From: Perkinsus olseni
Lineage: Eukaryota > Perkinsozoa > Perkinsida > Perkinsidae
Direction: 5' to 3'
NCBI GenBank assembly: GCA_013115135.1
Contig: JABANP010000018.1
Span: 124,001-188,000 of the forward strand
DNA length: 64,000 nucleotides
Position 1 is the stretch's first letter. Each line of letters opens with the position of its first letter. The notes under the pieces were generated by a model, which was not told the DNA's origin, searched no databases, and saw only the letters and a program-made list of their open reading frames with translations. The translations under genes were made by a program, and so were the position numbers. Of the stretch, positions 46,454-58,162 are shown in pieces.

Positions 46454-49400
46454 CTAAACTCTCTTGTTGTATAACGGCTGGTCACAACCGGCTCGACTCA
46501 GATCCAGACTAGACCCACTCGATGCGGTTGTTGATGACGACGTTATACCGCTAATTCTCTTCACTAGCTCCTCCCTCCTCAGTCTAGCCATCTTGTGCTG
46601 CGTGCATCGTGACTCGTGCCCATAGAAGTCATCATCGATAACAAGACATCTCCGAGGGCTTCGTGGGTGGACACCATGGCAGGATGCTGCATTTCCCATT
46701 CTTGTTGAAGGCCACTGAATATCAGAGTTGCAGTGTTGACGACCGACAGTACCACAGCAGAAGGCCTCAGCCACACTCTGGCGAGGAACACCAACCAACT
46801 GAAGCAAGCTCATGACGTGCCCGTTCACAACGCCCTGTGAGGAGAATTGTATAACCCGAGTACTTGTGCCATCATCACCGCACCCACTACAAGACAACAA
46901 CGCTCACTTCCTGTTGAAACTGAGGTATACATAAACGGCAATTGTGGCTGTACAAGGAGGAACGATCATAAATTCGGTTAAGCAACCGACAGACGAAGCA
47001 GGTGATGACGGAAATACTCCGAGCAAGGTTACTACCGCTGAGAGGCCTAAAGAAGCGACTATCATCTCTTCCACTGAACATAACCGTATGGTGAGCCAAC
47101 CTGGTTAAGTGATGTACGAGCCTCTCCTGCGTGATAGCCGGGTCTATCATCATTCAGAGTTATCAAGTCAGTCGTTGTGGTACACACTCGATTGGCCCGC
47201 ACCTGAGCAAGGCAAGAGTCAGCGTTCATAGGGCCAGAGATAGCCTCCACTGAGCTCACCGACGGGGAGGCCAACGTTTGGTCCCTCAGCCTTCGGAGGC
47301 GCATCAGAATTGAAGGCTTCCCAGTGACCTGTGGACACACATTGTCGGAAGCACACGCTGAGTATGGGACCAGCAGCATCCCCACCCGATCGTCCGTTGT
47401 CCACTGCTGTCGAGGGACCATCGCCCCACACGTCATTGCCGGTAGTAAACTGACTCGTGTCAGTTGGAGGCGGCGGCATTGATGATGCAAGGGGTTGTGG
47501 TGATGATGATGGTGACACGGGTACCTCCGAAGGCTGTCCACTCAGGCAGGCCGTCACCTAACAGTGAAAATGTATCCTGGACTAAGCAAAGGAACTGAAT
47601 GGAGCTGATATGGGAACTCCACAGGCAGCGTGAAACCTACCAGGGGACAGTGGGAGAAGGCATGGCCTCCACACCGGAAGACGATCCGAAGGTGGCTCCC
47701 CACGCTGCTGCTGCTGGAGGGGCGGTGGAAGCTGATGACCATCGCATATGAGAGCAACGCCCGCAGCCACATCGACTTACCCAGAGTCCTGCTTGCAGAA
47801 TCCACCGCCGCACCTTCTGCTGGTGGGAGCTCCCGTAGAGGGTTTGGATCCGTAAACGACTTCCATGCATCTGCCAATCGACAGCACGACGACTGATACT
47901 ACGCTATTGCCTCCCGACTCAACCTACCGCGGGGATTGCTCTCTACGACTTCCTGTTGTTGCTGTTGTGGCTCCTCCGTTTGAAATGCCCGCCATGATGG
48001 TAACTCACCTACAAGGAGATGTGATAGCAAGCCAGGCTGAGGAAAACGGCGAGGACAGTATCCCCGGCGTGTCGCCGAGACCAAGGAGACCGAACGTACT
48101 GTCTGACGGTGTGCTCCAGTCCGGCGCTGAGTGGATCTCTCTTCCTTCATCACCAGAGGATTCCGGTGATGGTAGGACGGGCGGTGGCTCTAGGGACTTA
48201 GGCCGTCTCTTCTGGTGCTTCGACATCTTCTTTCCTGTGACGACAAGCTGAGCTGGCATCACGCCGAAACAGAATGGGAGCCTACCCTCCCGAACAGGTA
48301 GAGGCTGCTGAACGTTAGAGGACCTCGCATCTGAGAATGCGTCGGTACCTGAGGGAGAGAGCACACAATGCAGAAGCCGAGAGCGCACTGCACGAGGGTT
48401 TGATAGTCCGCCCTATGCCTCATAGGCTATGACCCTTACCACCCTTCTTTGAGTGTCCTGCTGTTCCATTGGCGATGACGAGACCCTCCACTGCCACGCG
48501 ATTCCAGTCGTTCAGAACATCGAGCACCTGTGTGAGGTGTTTTCAAGCTCCCATCAGATGAAAACAGGGCGTCCGGTGCTCCTCATTGCAACGGTATTTC
48601 TCGGCGCATACGGTGAGTCAGAAACGAAGATAGAAGATCCACGGACATGGTTATCTACGGACCTGCTGGGCTGTCGGCCTCCTGGTCGGATCGCGTGAGA
48701 GCATCCCCTCGCACAACTGTGTCAATGGTCGAGGGTGCCGCTCTGCTGCTTCAGGATCGATCTCATACCTGTCGGAAAGCCCTGTCGTCGAGAGCGGCCA
48801 TCCAGTAGGTTCACGAGTTTATCCCCCACCTCGCATTGGAGATCGCCAGCACCGACTGATCCTGGAAAGGGTGCCGGTAGCAGATGAGGGTGAAGAGGAC
48901 ACCTGATGTTATCTTCAGTGATGCCCGCAGAGGTTGATTGCCCTTACAGCCGCACATCCATATATCAGATTTAGTTGTTATAGGTAGGCCAGTGTAGAGG
49001 TCTACCATCTCAGGTGAGCGGTACATCAAGGTAGTGTAGCGCTGTATATCCTCCTCTAGCGTGGCCATCTGGGCCTTTGATAAGGAGCTGGGGTTGGGAT
49101 ACTCTCGTGTGGTAGCACTGCCGAAGTCACAGAGTGTATACAAATCACTTGCAGTATTGTACAGAACGTTCTCGACCTTCAAGTCTCTATGTTGAATTGG
49201 GGGAGATTGGGTATGCAAAATGTTAACAGCAGACATGAGATCTTTCATTGCCTTCACCTAACGGAGAGACAAGATACTTCAGGAATGCGGAGCGCCCGGG
49301 GCTTACAATGGTGGCGGTGGGTAAACGGCCGTGGTGGCGATCCAATAGGTCAAGCAGGTGGCCACCATCACAGTAGTCCAGGAGAAGACAAACATCTTTC

Positions 49401-49900
49401 GAGCCGACCTGTTCACCTACCAGGATGGCAAATTCGGTGTGAAATGAGCGGCTGGGGAGCATACCGGGTTCGGTGATGTGGCCATAACAGTTCACGATGT
49501 TAGGGTGGCCGACTAAGGACTCCAAGATTTTACACTCATGGAGGGCCATCTGGTACCGTGTCCTGTCCTGGGACATAACCATAGTCGTTCACCTTCAGCG
49601 TGCGTCCATCGCTACTTACTGTGCACTTCATCTTCTTCATGGCATAGGGTCGACTAGTATGAACATCCTTCATCAGACTGACATACGCAAAGCCGCCTGA
49701 CAATGATCGAGCGTGAGCTCAGCCGCGCTCAGAGTTCGCAGAAGCTGTGACCTTCCGATAGTGGCTTCTCCTCAGCGACTTCTCGTGTGTCGAACTTGTA
49801 GACATGGCTGTAGGTTTTCTTACCTTTGCCCTGAATGTGAATTCACAGAGGCACAACGAGCTAGCCATGTCCGACGCACCTTGCTGTCCCCTCCACTCTT
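46454..49900 (-). CDS. NAK-family (AAK1/GAK-type) protein kinase with long C-terminal tail
   Basis: A serine/threonine kinase of the family that phosphorylates clathrin adaptors. Exons on the minus strand encode the glycine loop (GGFAYVSLMKDVHTSRPYAM with catalytic lysines in KKMKC), DRTRYQMALHECKILESL, GHPNIVNCYGHI, hinge KDVCLLLDYCDGGHLLDLL, catalytic loop IQHRDLKVENVLYNT, LCDFGSATTREYPNP (DFG present), YTTLMYRSPEMVDLYTG and the last kinase helix DPTRRPTAQQV near 48660. The combination HRDLKVEN with DFGSATT is typical of NAK kinases. The tail spans several further exons (VLDVLNDWNRVAVEGLVIA; KMSKHQKRRPKSLEPPPV; DAWKSFTDPNPLRELPP; STAVDNGRSGGDAAGP), ending DQPLYNKRV at 46454. Assigning everything down to 46454 to one gene is inference. 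The N-terminal start is uncertain. Confidence 0.7.
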
Positions 49901-50166
49901 GGTGGTAGTGGCAGAGAACGCCTCTACTAATCGGTTCATGACGACAAGAGAACAGAAGCCGTATTACAAAAATGAGCTGCCACACGGCACGGTCTGCGTA
50001 CGTACTGACGAGAGCCTCAATCAAGTTGACGTGCACGTACACGTACGTCCCCCGAAGGTCGGGAACTGCAATTGCTGAAACCCCTCCTGCAGTAGAGCCC
50101 CCCATCAACTTGCAACGCAACCTCGCATTCTAGAAGGGAACCTGTCGCCGACATGGACATCAAGTG

Positions 50167-50424
50167 ATGATTGTTGGTCTGTTTGGAGAAAGCAGATCAT
50201 CGCAGAGCTTGGCTATCGCAAAATCTTTCGTTACCAACGTTTTTGGGCAGTTCGACTCGGACTTCCACTACAGGGATACAGAGAACTTCTCTCAGAGGAG
50301 TCTCCTGTTAAGCGGCCTCCAACACGCTAAATCAAGAGTACTGACTGAGGCTAGCAGTGGCAAAGAGAGCGACGAACAGACATGGGGCCTGAGACACAGA
50401 TTGGCAAACCTTCTTCTGACATGA
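50167..50424 (+). CDS. Possible small protein of unknown function
   Basis: ATG at 50167 opens an 85-codon frame (MIVGLFGESRSSQSLAIAKS) ending LRHRLANLLLT. Composition is protein-like but there is no supporting motif, and it may be the exon of a gene whose other parts I cannot see. The flanks (49900-50160 and 50425-50849) contain no recognised gene. Confidence 0.25.
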   Translation: MIVGLFGESRSSQSLAIAKSFVTNVFGQFDSDFHYRDTENFSQRSLLLSGLQHAKSRVLTEASSGKESDEQTWGLRHRLANLLLT

Positions 50425-50849
50425 ATAAATGCGATTATTCCCTGAACACAACTTGTGTTCCTAATGAAAATGAGAGTAATTCTGAACTGATAAGATTATT
50501 CTATCCATGAGATTCATATCGAGCCTACGTACTTCGTGTGCCTGACGTAACGCACTAATGACCAGCAGCGGAAGTGGCAAACGAGCAGTGGTGAGATCGA
50601 TGAACAATCCCCACCGCCGTAGGGGAAACTTAACTCATTTAGCCTATGTGGTTTGCCTCCCTCAACGGGGCACCGATGTAGCACATAGATGTCCCGGTGA
50701 CGGAAGTTCATTCACGACGGGAATCCTGAAAACGACGGAACTATGACACACCGTCCTGATCAAAAGGAGCACGATGGCGGGGAAATCTCAAAGGCAGCAA
50801 GAAAGATCGGGGGGGGGGCAGTAGCATTAAACTTACTTCCGTATTCAGA
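50425..50849. other. Gap downstream of the MYND gene
   Basis: This holds the 3' flank of the minus-strand MYND gene. A G-run lies near 50810. Nothing else recognised. Confidence 0.5.
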
Positions 50850-53800
50850 TCATTCTTCCTTACAAACTCTCTTGTGTGTCGACCACGCAGCCTTCTGGCA
50901 CTTGATGCTGCAATAATACACCTTCTTGCATCTCGAGCAACGACTCTCCCCAGGCTTCCGGCACGCTTCACAATAATGCCGCTCCACCTTCCCCTTGGTT
51001 AGGGACTCAGCACCGCTAGACTTGGGAATTCCTTGAAGATCATTGAACAGAGGGAACACCTCAGCCATCATACGCTCATATCCTCCACCACTGGTCGATG
51101 ACTGCCGTGCGAATCTTTCCAATGCGTCAAGCTTGTGAGGTTGTCCGAGGAGTTCCTTATTTATCGTATCCCTCATCTGCTCGACTGACTCGGGAAAGAG
51201 TAGGGTGCTCGACGCTCTCATCGGTGGAGTATCAGATGACCCCAAAGGGAAGAGGGCAACAGGCACGAAGTGTTCCATGCACTCTGGGCTCAGAGGGACA
51301 CTGTTCCAACTCAGCCAAGTGGTCCAGAAGCTGCTCGACGGCGACTCTGTCAGAGAAGTATTGCGGCCTAAAGATGTATTAGCCAATGTCGCAGCGGCAG
51401 GTATGTACTCTTCGACCCAATGGGTGAGCTCTTGAGAGTTTTCGTCCACCTCGTGATGCTCGCTTCCTGCTCCAGCCTGTATTGTCAGAACCTCGTCGGT
51501 GACCAGAGTGGGAGTATCAGAAGTAACAACACAGACGGCAGCGGATACAGTCATGCCGTATGTCCAGTCAAAGCTCACATCCTTCGAGAGGAGAAAGACA
51601 ACATCAGGCATAGATCTCTTCCGACCGAGGGTCACGATAGCTCTTCCACCCCACGATCGACCTTCACTGCGACCGTCCAGACAATTTGTGAAGAGCTCGA
51701 GTAGCGTCTTGCGCATCTGGTTCATACCCTTACTGCCGGCAGCTTGCACACCTCGAGGGAACATCGGCACCTCTAAAGTGAGAGCTGCCCAATCCGGTCT
51801 GGTCACGCCCGGCGACAAGACTGGCCTTGTCCGCCCGAGAGACACCAACGTCTCATCGGGGAGCTTGGGTACAGGGTTGAGGTACCCATTAGACGAACAA
51901 CCAGTAACCGGTCGCGGCAGGGAAACCGCGGCCGCAGTTGGACCGAGAGGGCTGCAGGACATGACCGGAACTGTAACGTCGAGTAACCCGGACTTCCTCG
52001 ACACTTTCAGATGGACATCATTGAGAGAGACTTCAGCTGGTAGGCTAAGAGTAGCCACACGAACATCGCCATCACCCGCTATGATGATATCTAATACGTT
52101 GGGGCTTCCCTCTCGTAACTGGCACTTAACTGCAGCTCCTTCACGGATACGTTTCATCGCAGCCGAACGTAGGACAAAGTGCATAGCACCATCGGGAAGC
52201 CATTCTCTCGTAATGAACTCGAACGAAGCCTGCGATGACGGCGTTCTCGGCGAAGGGCTGTATAAATTGCTCGGTATCAACTTCCTTGAGACGACAGTAG
52301 CCGAGAGTGCAATGATATCCTGTATAATATCCGTAGCAGTGACATTAACAGATAGGACACGCTCATAAGACACTTCTTCAGGCAGGATAACGTGAACCTT
52401 ATTGCCCGATAGATACCCAGTAAAGGTCACCTGCCTTCCGATACCAAAGGAGAACAGGACGTCCACGAACCTATAGTCCAAGGTATTACAGCTCTTCTCA
52501 CAGGTACCAATGGCTAAATTACCACCCAAAGTCCCTCGATCTTGCTGTCGCCAGTCAGAGGTAACCTCCACTACGGCCTCGGCCAAGCGGGTGTCCTTAC
52601 CAACAAGCTCCCAGAATCGAGCAAGCCCCGCTAGGCAGCACAACGCTTGATAACTCCCAGCATAATGCGGAATCATTGAGAAAGGAGTTTTGGCCGCTGC
52701 TTTAGCTACCATCATGTTCGAGACCACCAGATGGACATCCTGCTTCCACTGCTGAGTAAGACCTCCTGATTTCACGAGAGCCTCGACGAGCCGGGCGACA
52801 GTAGTAACACCAATAGGGTTCGTCCGACCTCCCGCGGTAGTGGCAAGCTCCAGTGCTCTATGGACGATATTCTCTATCTCAGGAGAGTCGCTAATGCACA
52901 GCCCGTCGATGTTGCTGTAGCACCGTCTCCAGCGGATTCGAAAGTCAGATGCCGCAGCCACATTCGCTTTGGCAGACTCTAAGGCCAGAAACGATCGGGG
53001 GTAAATCGTCCAAGCGACAGAGGGATCAGCTTTGGTTCTACTGTCGCGAGAGTTGAGCGTAACCCGTCAAGCTGCAGGCCTACAGCGTATGGGATAAGCC
53101 ATAGCGGTACTTCTCCAAGACAGTTTTTAAGGATATCAGCATGAGAGGAGCCTCGACCCTTCATCAGATCAGTGGCCAGTACGGCTCTAGGGTTACTCTC
53201 TCGGGACGCCAACAGTGGTGCTGCACTGAGAAGGATAGGCACGACACCCGTATCATCGGATATGTTCGAGGTGTCTATCATGTCGAAGGATGTAGGAGCA
53301 TCCGCCCTTCTGAACTGCAGTACCAAGTCCCTTACAGAGCCGATTTCCTCCATGCTCCAGGCACGAGGCTGCTGAGGTGCCAAAGCATCACAGAGCCGGA
53401 AGGCATCACCACAGTGTAAAATGATTATATGCTTTCCAGTCATCAATGCTTTGCCCAAAGCGTCCGACCTCATTGAAAACATCTCGAAGCAGATCTCGGT
53501 CGGAGTTAGAGATCGTTTCTTCCTACCCAGCTCCACAAAGTGAGTATGGCAGGGACCTCCGTCCTGATAGACCCTCCAGAGCTCCGTAGGAATCGAGAAG
53601 TACGGGTTGGACGCATAATGCACACGCCAGACCTGGGAGATATCCTGGGCAGTAGCCCCTTTATATGACTTACCAAATGCGCTGGAGAAGTCTGCCACAT
53701 CAGCGAGAAAGGTGGGATTGACCACTATTCGCGATGCGCTGCTTGAAGGGGACAGAACCGGCCCTTTGCACTCGATAGACACTCCAGCGAAGCCATGGCT

Positions 53801-54556
53801 TTGATACTCCTCGAGTGCCTTATCGAGATCGTTGAGACCAAAAAGTGGATCGGTACACTCCAGTTGTGAACATCCTCTCATACTCCCTATACAACCCAAA
53901 CCCACCATGACCCTGTCATACAGCATACGCCGCACACTCTCAACTCTAGAGGTCACCTCCCCGCCAACGCACACCCTCTCATCGAGTAGTCCATACCACC
54001 AACGAAGCAGCTCGATAACTCTATCCTTGCGCCCAGTAACATAGATACCGCATCGTCCAATGGCAGAATTCGACCATCTCTCCGGGCCTTCCAGTAGAGC
54101 TTCACACGCATCGTTAATAGCTTTTTTCAACTCACCAGCCACATCCTCGGTTATGAACATACCATACACGGCCTCCCACACGACGACAGCATCTCTAGGA
54201 GAGAGGCTTGGGTCCGCCTTGTCCGCTTTAGCGGCAGTATTAACCAAAAGCTGGAGATAAACCAGATCCCGAGCGATGATGGCAGGTTCGGTGTCACAGC
54301 AGACAGCCTGAAGTGGAGTCGATGCCCAGGACTTTGCCTGAGCACAGGTCTGGTTGAGAAGGAAGGTGTGTCCCACAGAGACCATATCACCACATCCCAG
54401 CAGCAACAGTCTCGTGGGTAGGCCGGGACCGGAGCCGCGTGCTGAGGCACAGAGGTCACGTGGGGGAGTGTTGGCGAACGGGTAGAAGTAGAACCAGCGA
54501 GCCACGAGGGGGCAGAGAGGAGGACAGGTAAGACGGACGTCAACCTCGGATGCCAT
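50850..54556 (-). CDS. DUF4470-MYND zinc-finger protein
   Basis: Two long adjacent open frames that together match one family. The first starts MASEVDVRLTCPPLCP at 54556 and carries the N-terminal DUF4470 domain: FYFYPFANTPPRDLC, LLLLGCGDMVSVGHT and CCDTEPAIIARDLVYLQLLV. It reads to IPLSLGRFTPDRFWP. The family continues there as a segment like ESAKANVAAASDFRIRWRR, which is found in the second frame (52970-50850), so a single base appears to be missing at 52978-52987 (TGGCCTTAGAG). The second part ends with a MYND zinc finger (CEACRKPGESRCSRCKK, YYCSIKCQKAAWSTHKRVC) holding all zinc ligands. Total about 1,230 residues, apparently without introns, unlike its neighbours. MYND fingers mediate protein-protein contacts; the role of DUF4470 is unknown. 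Confidence 0.85.
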
Positions 54557-54948
54557 CGGAAGGAGGCGAAAAGGATCTCAACTACCAATAGCAGAATGGG
54601 AAAGGAAGGAACTTGCTGGCAGTGGCTCATAGTGAAGAGGTGAGAACTCCGCTGCTTGTGTCTATTCGGATGTGTAGGTTTTTTAGGCGAAACCATTCTC
54701 GCAGAGTTCTAGCTCTCGACTATCAAAACATCGCTTTGTGTCCCACAGACTATGAACGTCCTCAGGCCTTTGACCACAGCCTTTGACCACAGCCTTTGAC
54801 CGCTCGGGCGAGCGCTGTGTCACATACAGTATAGATACTGTAGATACTGGTGACACGGCAGTACATATACACTCAAGCCTTTAAGAGTAGAAACGGTAGG
54901 AGGAACGTTACGGTCAAATGTTGGACGTGAATTTTAATAAGAGGGCAA
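54557..54948. other. Upstream region of the MYND gene with a 13-bp repeat
   Basis: About 390 bp. The unit CCTTTGACCACAG is repeated 2.7 times at 54767-54801, followed by a short ATAGATACTGTAGATACTG repeat near 54831. No gene recognised. It lies between the start of the MYND gene and the 3' end of the next minus-strand gene. Confidence 0.6.
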
Positions 54949-55221
54949 TCACAAGGACACTGTTTGATGGTCCTCATTCGATCTCTGCTTCGTGCTAGGA
55001 TCCGCGGCCTCAGCTGCCGGTGCAGCTGCGGTGTCATTCTTCTCAGCATCAGGATGCTGCTGTTTTTTGTCCTTCTTGTTGTAACCAGCCATGACGTTGA
55101 TATCCTTCCCCTCGTGCTCTAGCTTCTTGATGCCTTGCTCCGCCACTGCCTTCATGATATCATCCAAGCCCGAGGATGCTGATAAGCCGTAGTCTCCGAA
55201 GACGATGGCCCTATTGATCAT
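54949..55221 (-). CDS. Acidic/lysine-rich open frame; small gene or last PUS1-region exon
   Basis: An open frame of 90 codons, MINRAIVFGDYGLSASSG then EQGIKKLEHEGKDINVMAGY, with a lysine-, alanine- and glutamate-rich tail ending NEDHQTVSL at 54949. The first 50 residues look folded. It may be a separate short gene or the final exon of the gene upstream (PUS1); no clean splice join was found between them. Function unknown. Confidence 0.4.
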   Translation of the reverse strand: MINRAIVFGDYGLSASSGLDDIMKAVAEQGIKKLEHEGKDINVMAGYNKKDKKQQHPDAEKNDTAAAPAAEAADPSTKQRSNEDHQTVSL

Positions 55222-55263
55222 AGCGTGAGAGGCTACGAAGGCAGTAGTAACGTTAACGAGGGC

Positions 55264-57917
55264 TTACCAGGCTAGGCGGAGAGTTATGTTGTAGAGCCTA
55301 GGGCCAGGGAGGATCTCATGTGGGAAAGTACATAATATGTCGCTTGCTGTTCGGTTCGGCAGAAGCTGAGAGAAGAGAACAGAAAGAAGCCGTAATTCGA
55401 AACCAACCAAGGGAGGGAGCTTGGAGTGCCGACGATGCCCGTATCCCCTCCCTACTGCAATGAGGAGCTTCTGCCTCTTAGTAGCATCAGGCAGCTTGAG
55501 GCCCAGACCTTTCCTCTGACGTTTCTCATCCTTTGCTAGAGCCTCTTCTTGTTTCTCTATCGTATCCTTCACTGACTGTATCTTCTTCTCTCTAGCCTCG
55601 AGATGCTTGCATGGGTTATTACCACCTATGGGAACCGAGCCTAGACCCTCCCCGAGTGACAGAAGCCCCGAGCCACTACTCGCGGCCTCTTGTGCTTCCT
55701 TCACAGCCTTCTCCATCAAGGCCAAATCATCTGGTGTGATCGGTGCTGCACTGTTCAGCCACTCATCTTCGAACTCCTTCTCTACATTGGACTCTAGCCA
55801 CTGACGCCTGTAGCCGATAAATGCCCCCCACAGCAGGATGATGGGCTGCAGTTCAACAATACCTGACTTCCGGGAGTATCTCTGATCTGAGGAACTTGTC
55901 GGCCTCCTCCTGCTGCTCAGCGGACAGGAACTCGTAAACAGCAGCCTCGGGTGGTTTCGAATCGCCAATGGCCTAAAGACATAGCACCATCAGCGGCAGC
56001 ACATTTAACATGGCTTAGTGTAAAGCAGGCAGCAGACTCGTACACTATCATGATGCCCATGCTCCATAATAGCATAGCCCGCTCTTGTGTCCATCCCCGT
56101 AAAGCCACTAGTGTGCAGGATAAGTCCGCAGGCAGGGGCTAGGGGTGAGTGGAACTTGTAGCTGACCATCATGATGATAGGGCACTTCGACGAGGATTGC
56201 CCCCCTCCTACGTAGTATCCACAGCAAACTGGATGCATGATATGCTCGGGAATACACCTCTGGCGTAGGCTATGGCCCCACCTATCATTAGCCTAATCTG
56301 ATTGTACCTGATAGTACACGTAGAGAGCAGCCACACAGCGGGCCGGTCCCCGATTGCGACTTACAAGAAGAATTGCCCTCTGACATCCACCCTAACCCAT
56401 TTCTCTCCACCGTCCATCTCCAATGGAGTTGCTGTGAAGCTGTGGATGGCACTGTTACACTGGTCTAGCAATACTTGTAAACGGGGTAACAGGGAACCTG
56501 GCCACCGCGTTAAGAGGCCCACTAATGGGCTCACGGCTCACCACTGAATGGTATGTAGGTTCCCCCCACGGCTGGTTGAGAGGAGGACATGTCCTCGTCG
56601 TCATCAGGCGTGGTGGCGGTAGGTGTGCTTGCCTCTTCGACAGGGGTGCTGGCTTCTTGCTTCTCCTGGGCAGTACTCTCGCTGGGCTCTGCCGTCCGAG
56701 GTTTCTTAGCCGGCGGCTCATCGGACGCCTTCGGCCCTGAAAAAAAACATGTTATACAATAAAGTAAAGGCGGGCGTTTCTACGTGAAGATTCCTCGACA
56801 GTCGAGGAAGCAGTGCTCTCAACGACAGTCGGCTCTCCGGACTTCTCGTCATTCCCCGACTTATCGCCGTTAGTCGGTTCAGGCGACTTCTTGGGCCCGT
56901 GCTCTGAATACGAGACCGTAGGACTCCTCCAGCCGACGGCAATCACTCACGCCATTCCTTATCCTTCTTGGCGGCTGCCTTCTTGGCCTTCCTCTCTTTA
57001 GCCCTCCGTATCTCTCTAACACTGAGGTTGGTAAAGTTATGGTAGTTATGGGCATTCGTGAACTGCCCCAACGCCTCCTGCAGCTTATCAACATCACCAG
57101 CTAAAGACATCGGCATGTAGTAGGAGTAATGCCGCCAGTTACCTAACAATGTGTACTGGAGTGAAACAGCTCGGTCTGAGCCCGGGGCTGCGAGGAGTAG
57201 CGAGTACTACATGATTTCTGAGCATTAAAGCTAGCACATATCTTCATGCAGTTGAAGACCCTGATCTCCTTCGGGAGCTCCTTATTGATGGCATCCACGA
57301 TCTCTGGATACCTGTATCGCCACATCATCCCCCCCCTGTATACAAGGTAACAAAGGGCTCACGTCCTATTCACTCTATCAGCCTGACGATTCCCTTTCAC
57401 GTCTGGCGCCTCGTGTACCAGGATCTTGGCGCTCACCACGATGCGTGCTGCTGATACCTACACCGTTCGCTCAGCGCTACAGGGGCCACTGGCAGGAGTA
57501 GTACGCCAGCGTCAGTACGGCTACTCCTCGTCCACTGGATCTCCTCCAGGCGTTCAACATCAGGCTTCACTACACCAGCCCTCTTCATTGCAGCCAGGAG
57601 GTCCGACTCGACGTACTCAATGCGGTCACAGTTATCAACATTCATCTGCAGCCCACGGTACTTAGTACCTGATGACAAAGTCATCTCTGCACCCTCTCCT
57701 GGGTAATCCACTACGAGGCGGCGGCCATACGAGTTGGGACCGATGAGAATGCTTTACCCAGTGTTTTAGGGAAGGAAAGCTCCAGAGAAGTTCCTGTATT
57801 ACCATTGAAGCCTACGACTAGGGCGCACTTTCGCTTGGCGTTGAGTTGCAATGTGGGGACAGCAGCAGTGGCCTCGGCAGGAGCAGGAGGAGTAGGAGAA
57901 GAGGTCGAAGGATCCAT
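55264..57917 (-). CDS. PUS1: tRNA pseudouridine synthase, PUS1 type (TruA family)
   Basis: Converts uridines to pseudouridine in tRNAs and some other RNAs. The start is ATG at 57917 (MDPSTSSPTPPAPAEATAA, then KRKCALVVGFNG). After an intron: GTKYRGLQMNVDNCDRIEYV and the catalytic block IQWTRSSRTDAGV with the invariant Asp. Then VVSAKILVHEAPDVKGNRQA, RYPEIVDAINKELPKEIRVF, KICASFNAQKSC, GQFTNAHNYHNFTN and, after a long disordered insert (DEPPAKKPRTAEPSESTAQ), QIRLMIGGAIAYARG and YKFHSPLAPACGLILH. A charged C-terminal part follows (ESNVEKEFEDEWLN; EKKIQSVKDTIEKQEEALAK). A one-base deletion near 57204-57214 (TCATGTAGTAC) separates FNAQKSC from YSLLLAAPGSDRAV. The stop was not fixed. Confidence 0.8.
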
Positions 57918-58162
57918 CCAGGACTTAGGGAAGCTACGGAACCGTCTAGGTCATGGCCCAATCCGTCGCACTGACCGTCGCGGAGTTCCTTGTGCAGTAC
58001 TGTTACGCAATACGCAGCACTTATGAAAAGAAGCATGAGTGGTAATCAATTCGGTATATTTGCAATAAGAGTTAAACAATGGATATTATTATGACTGCTC
58101 CCTTCGCCTCCTTCACGCGTACCTACACGGATGTCGATCTTCAAGAGGAATCTCCCGGCATC

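Noticed and set aside
43966..50000. A functional endolysosomal gene cluster (Vps2, mucolipin, NAK kinase, p47)
   Set aside because: Orientation and spacing show no co-regulation, unrelated housekeeping genes are interspersed, and eukaryotic gene order rarely encodes pathways.
51499..52368. 289-codon plus-strand open frame
   Set aside because: It lies wholly antisense to the MYND gene, whose frame carries family motifs; it is a codon-bias shadow.
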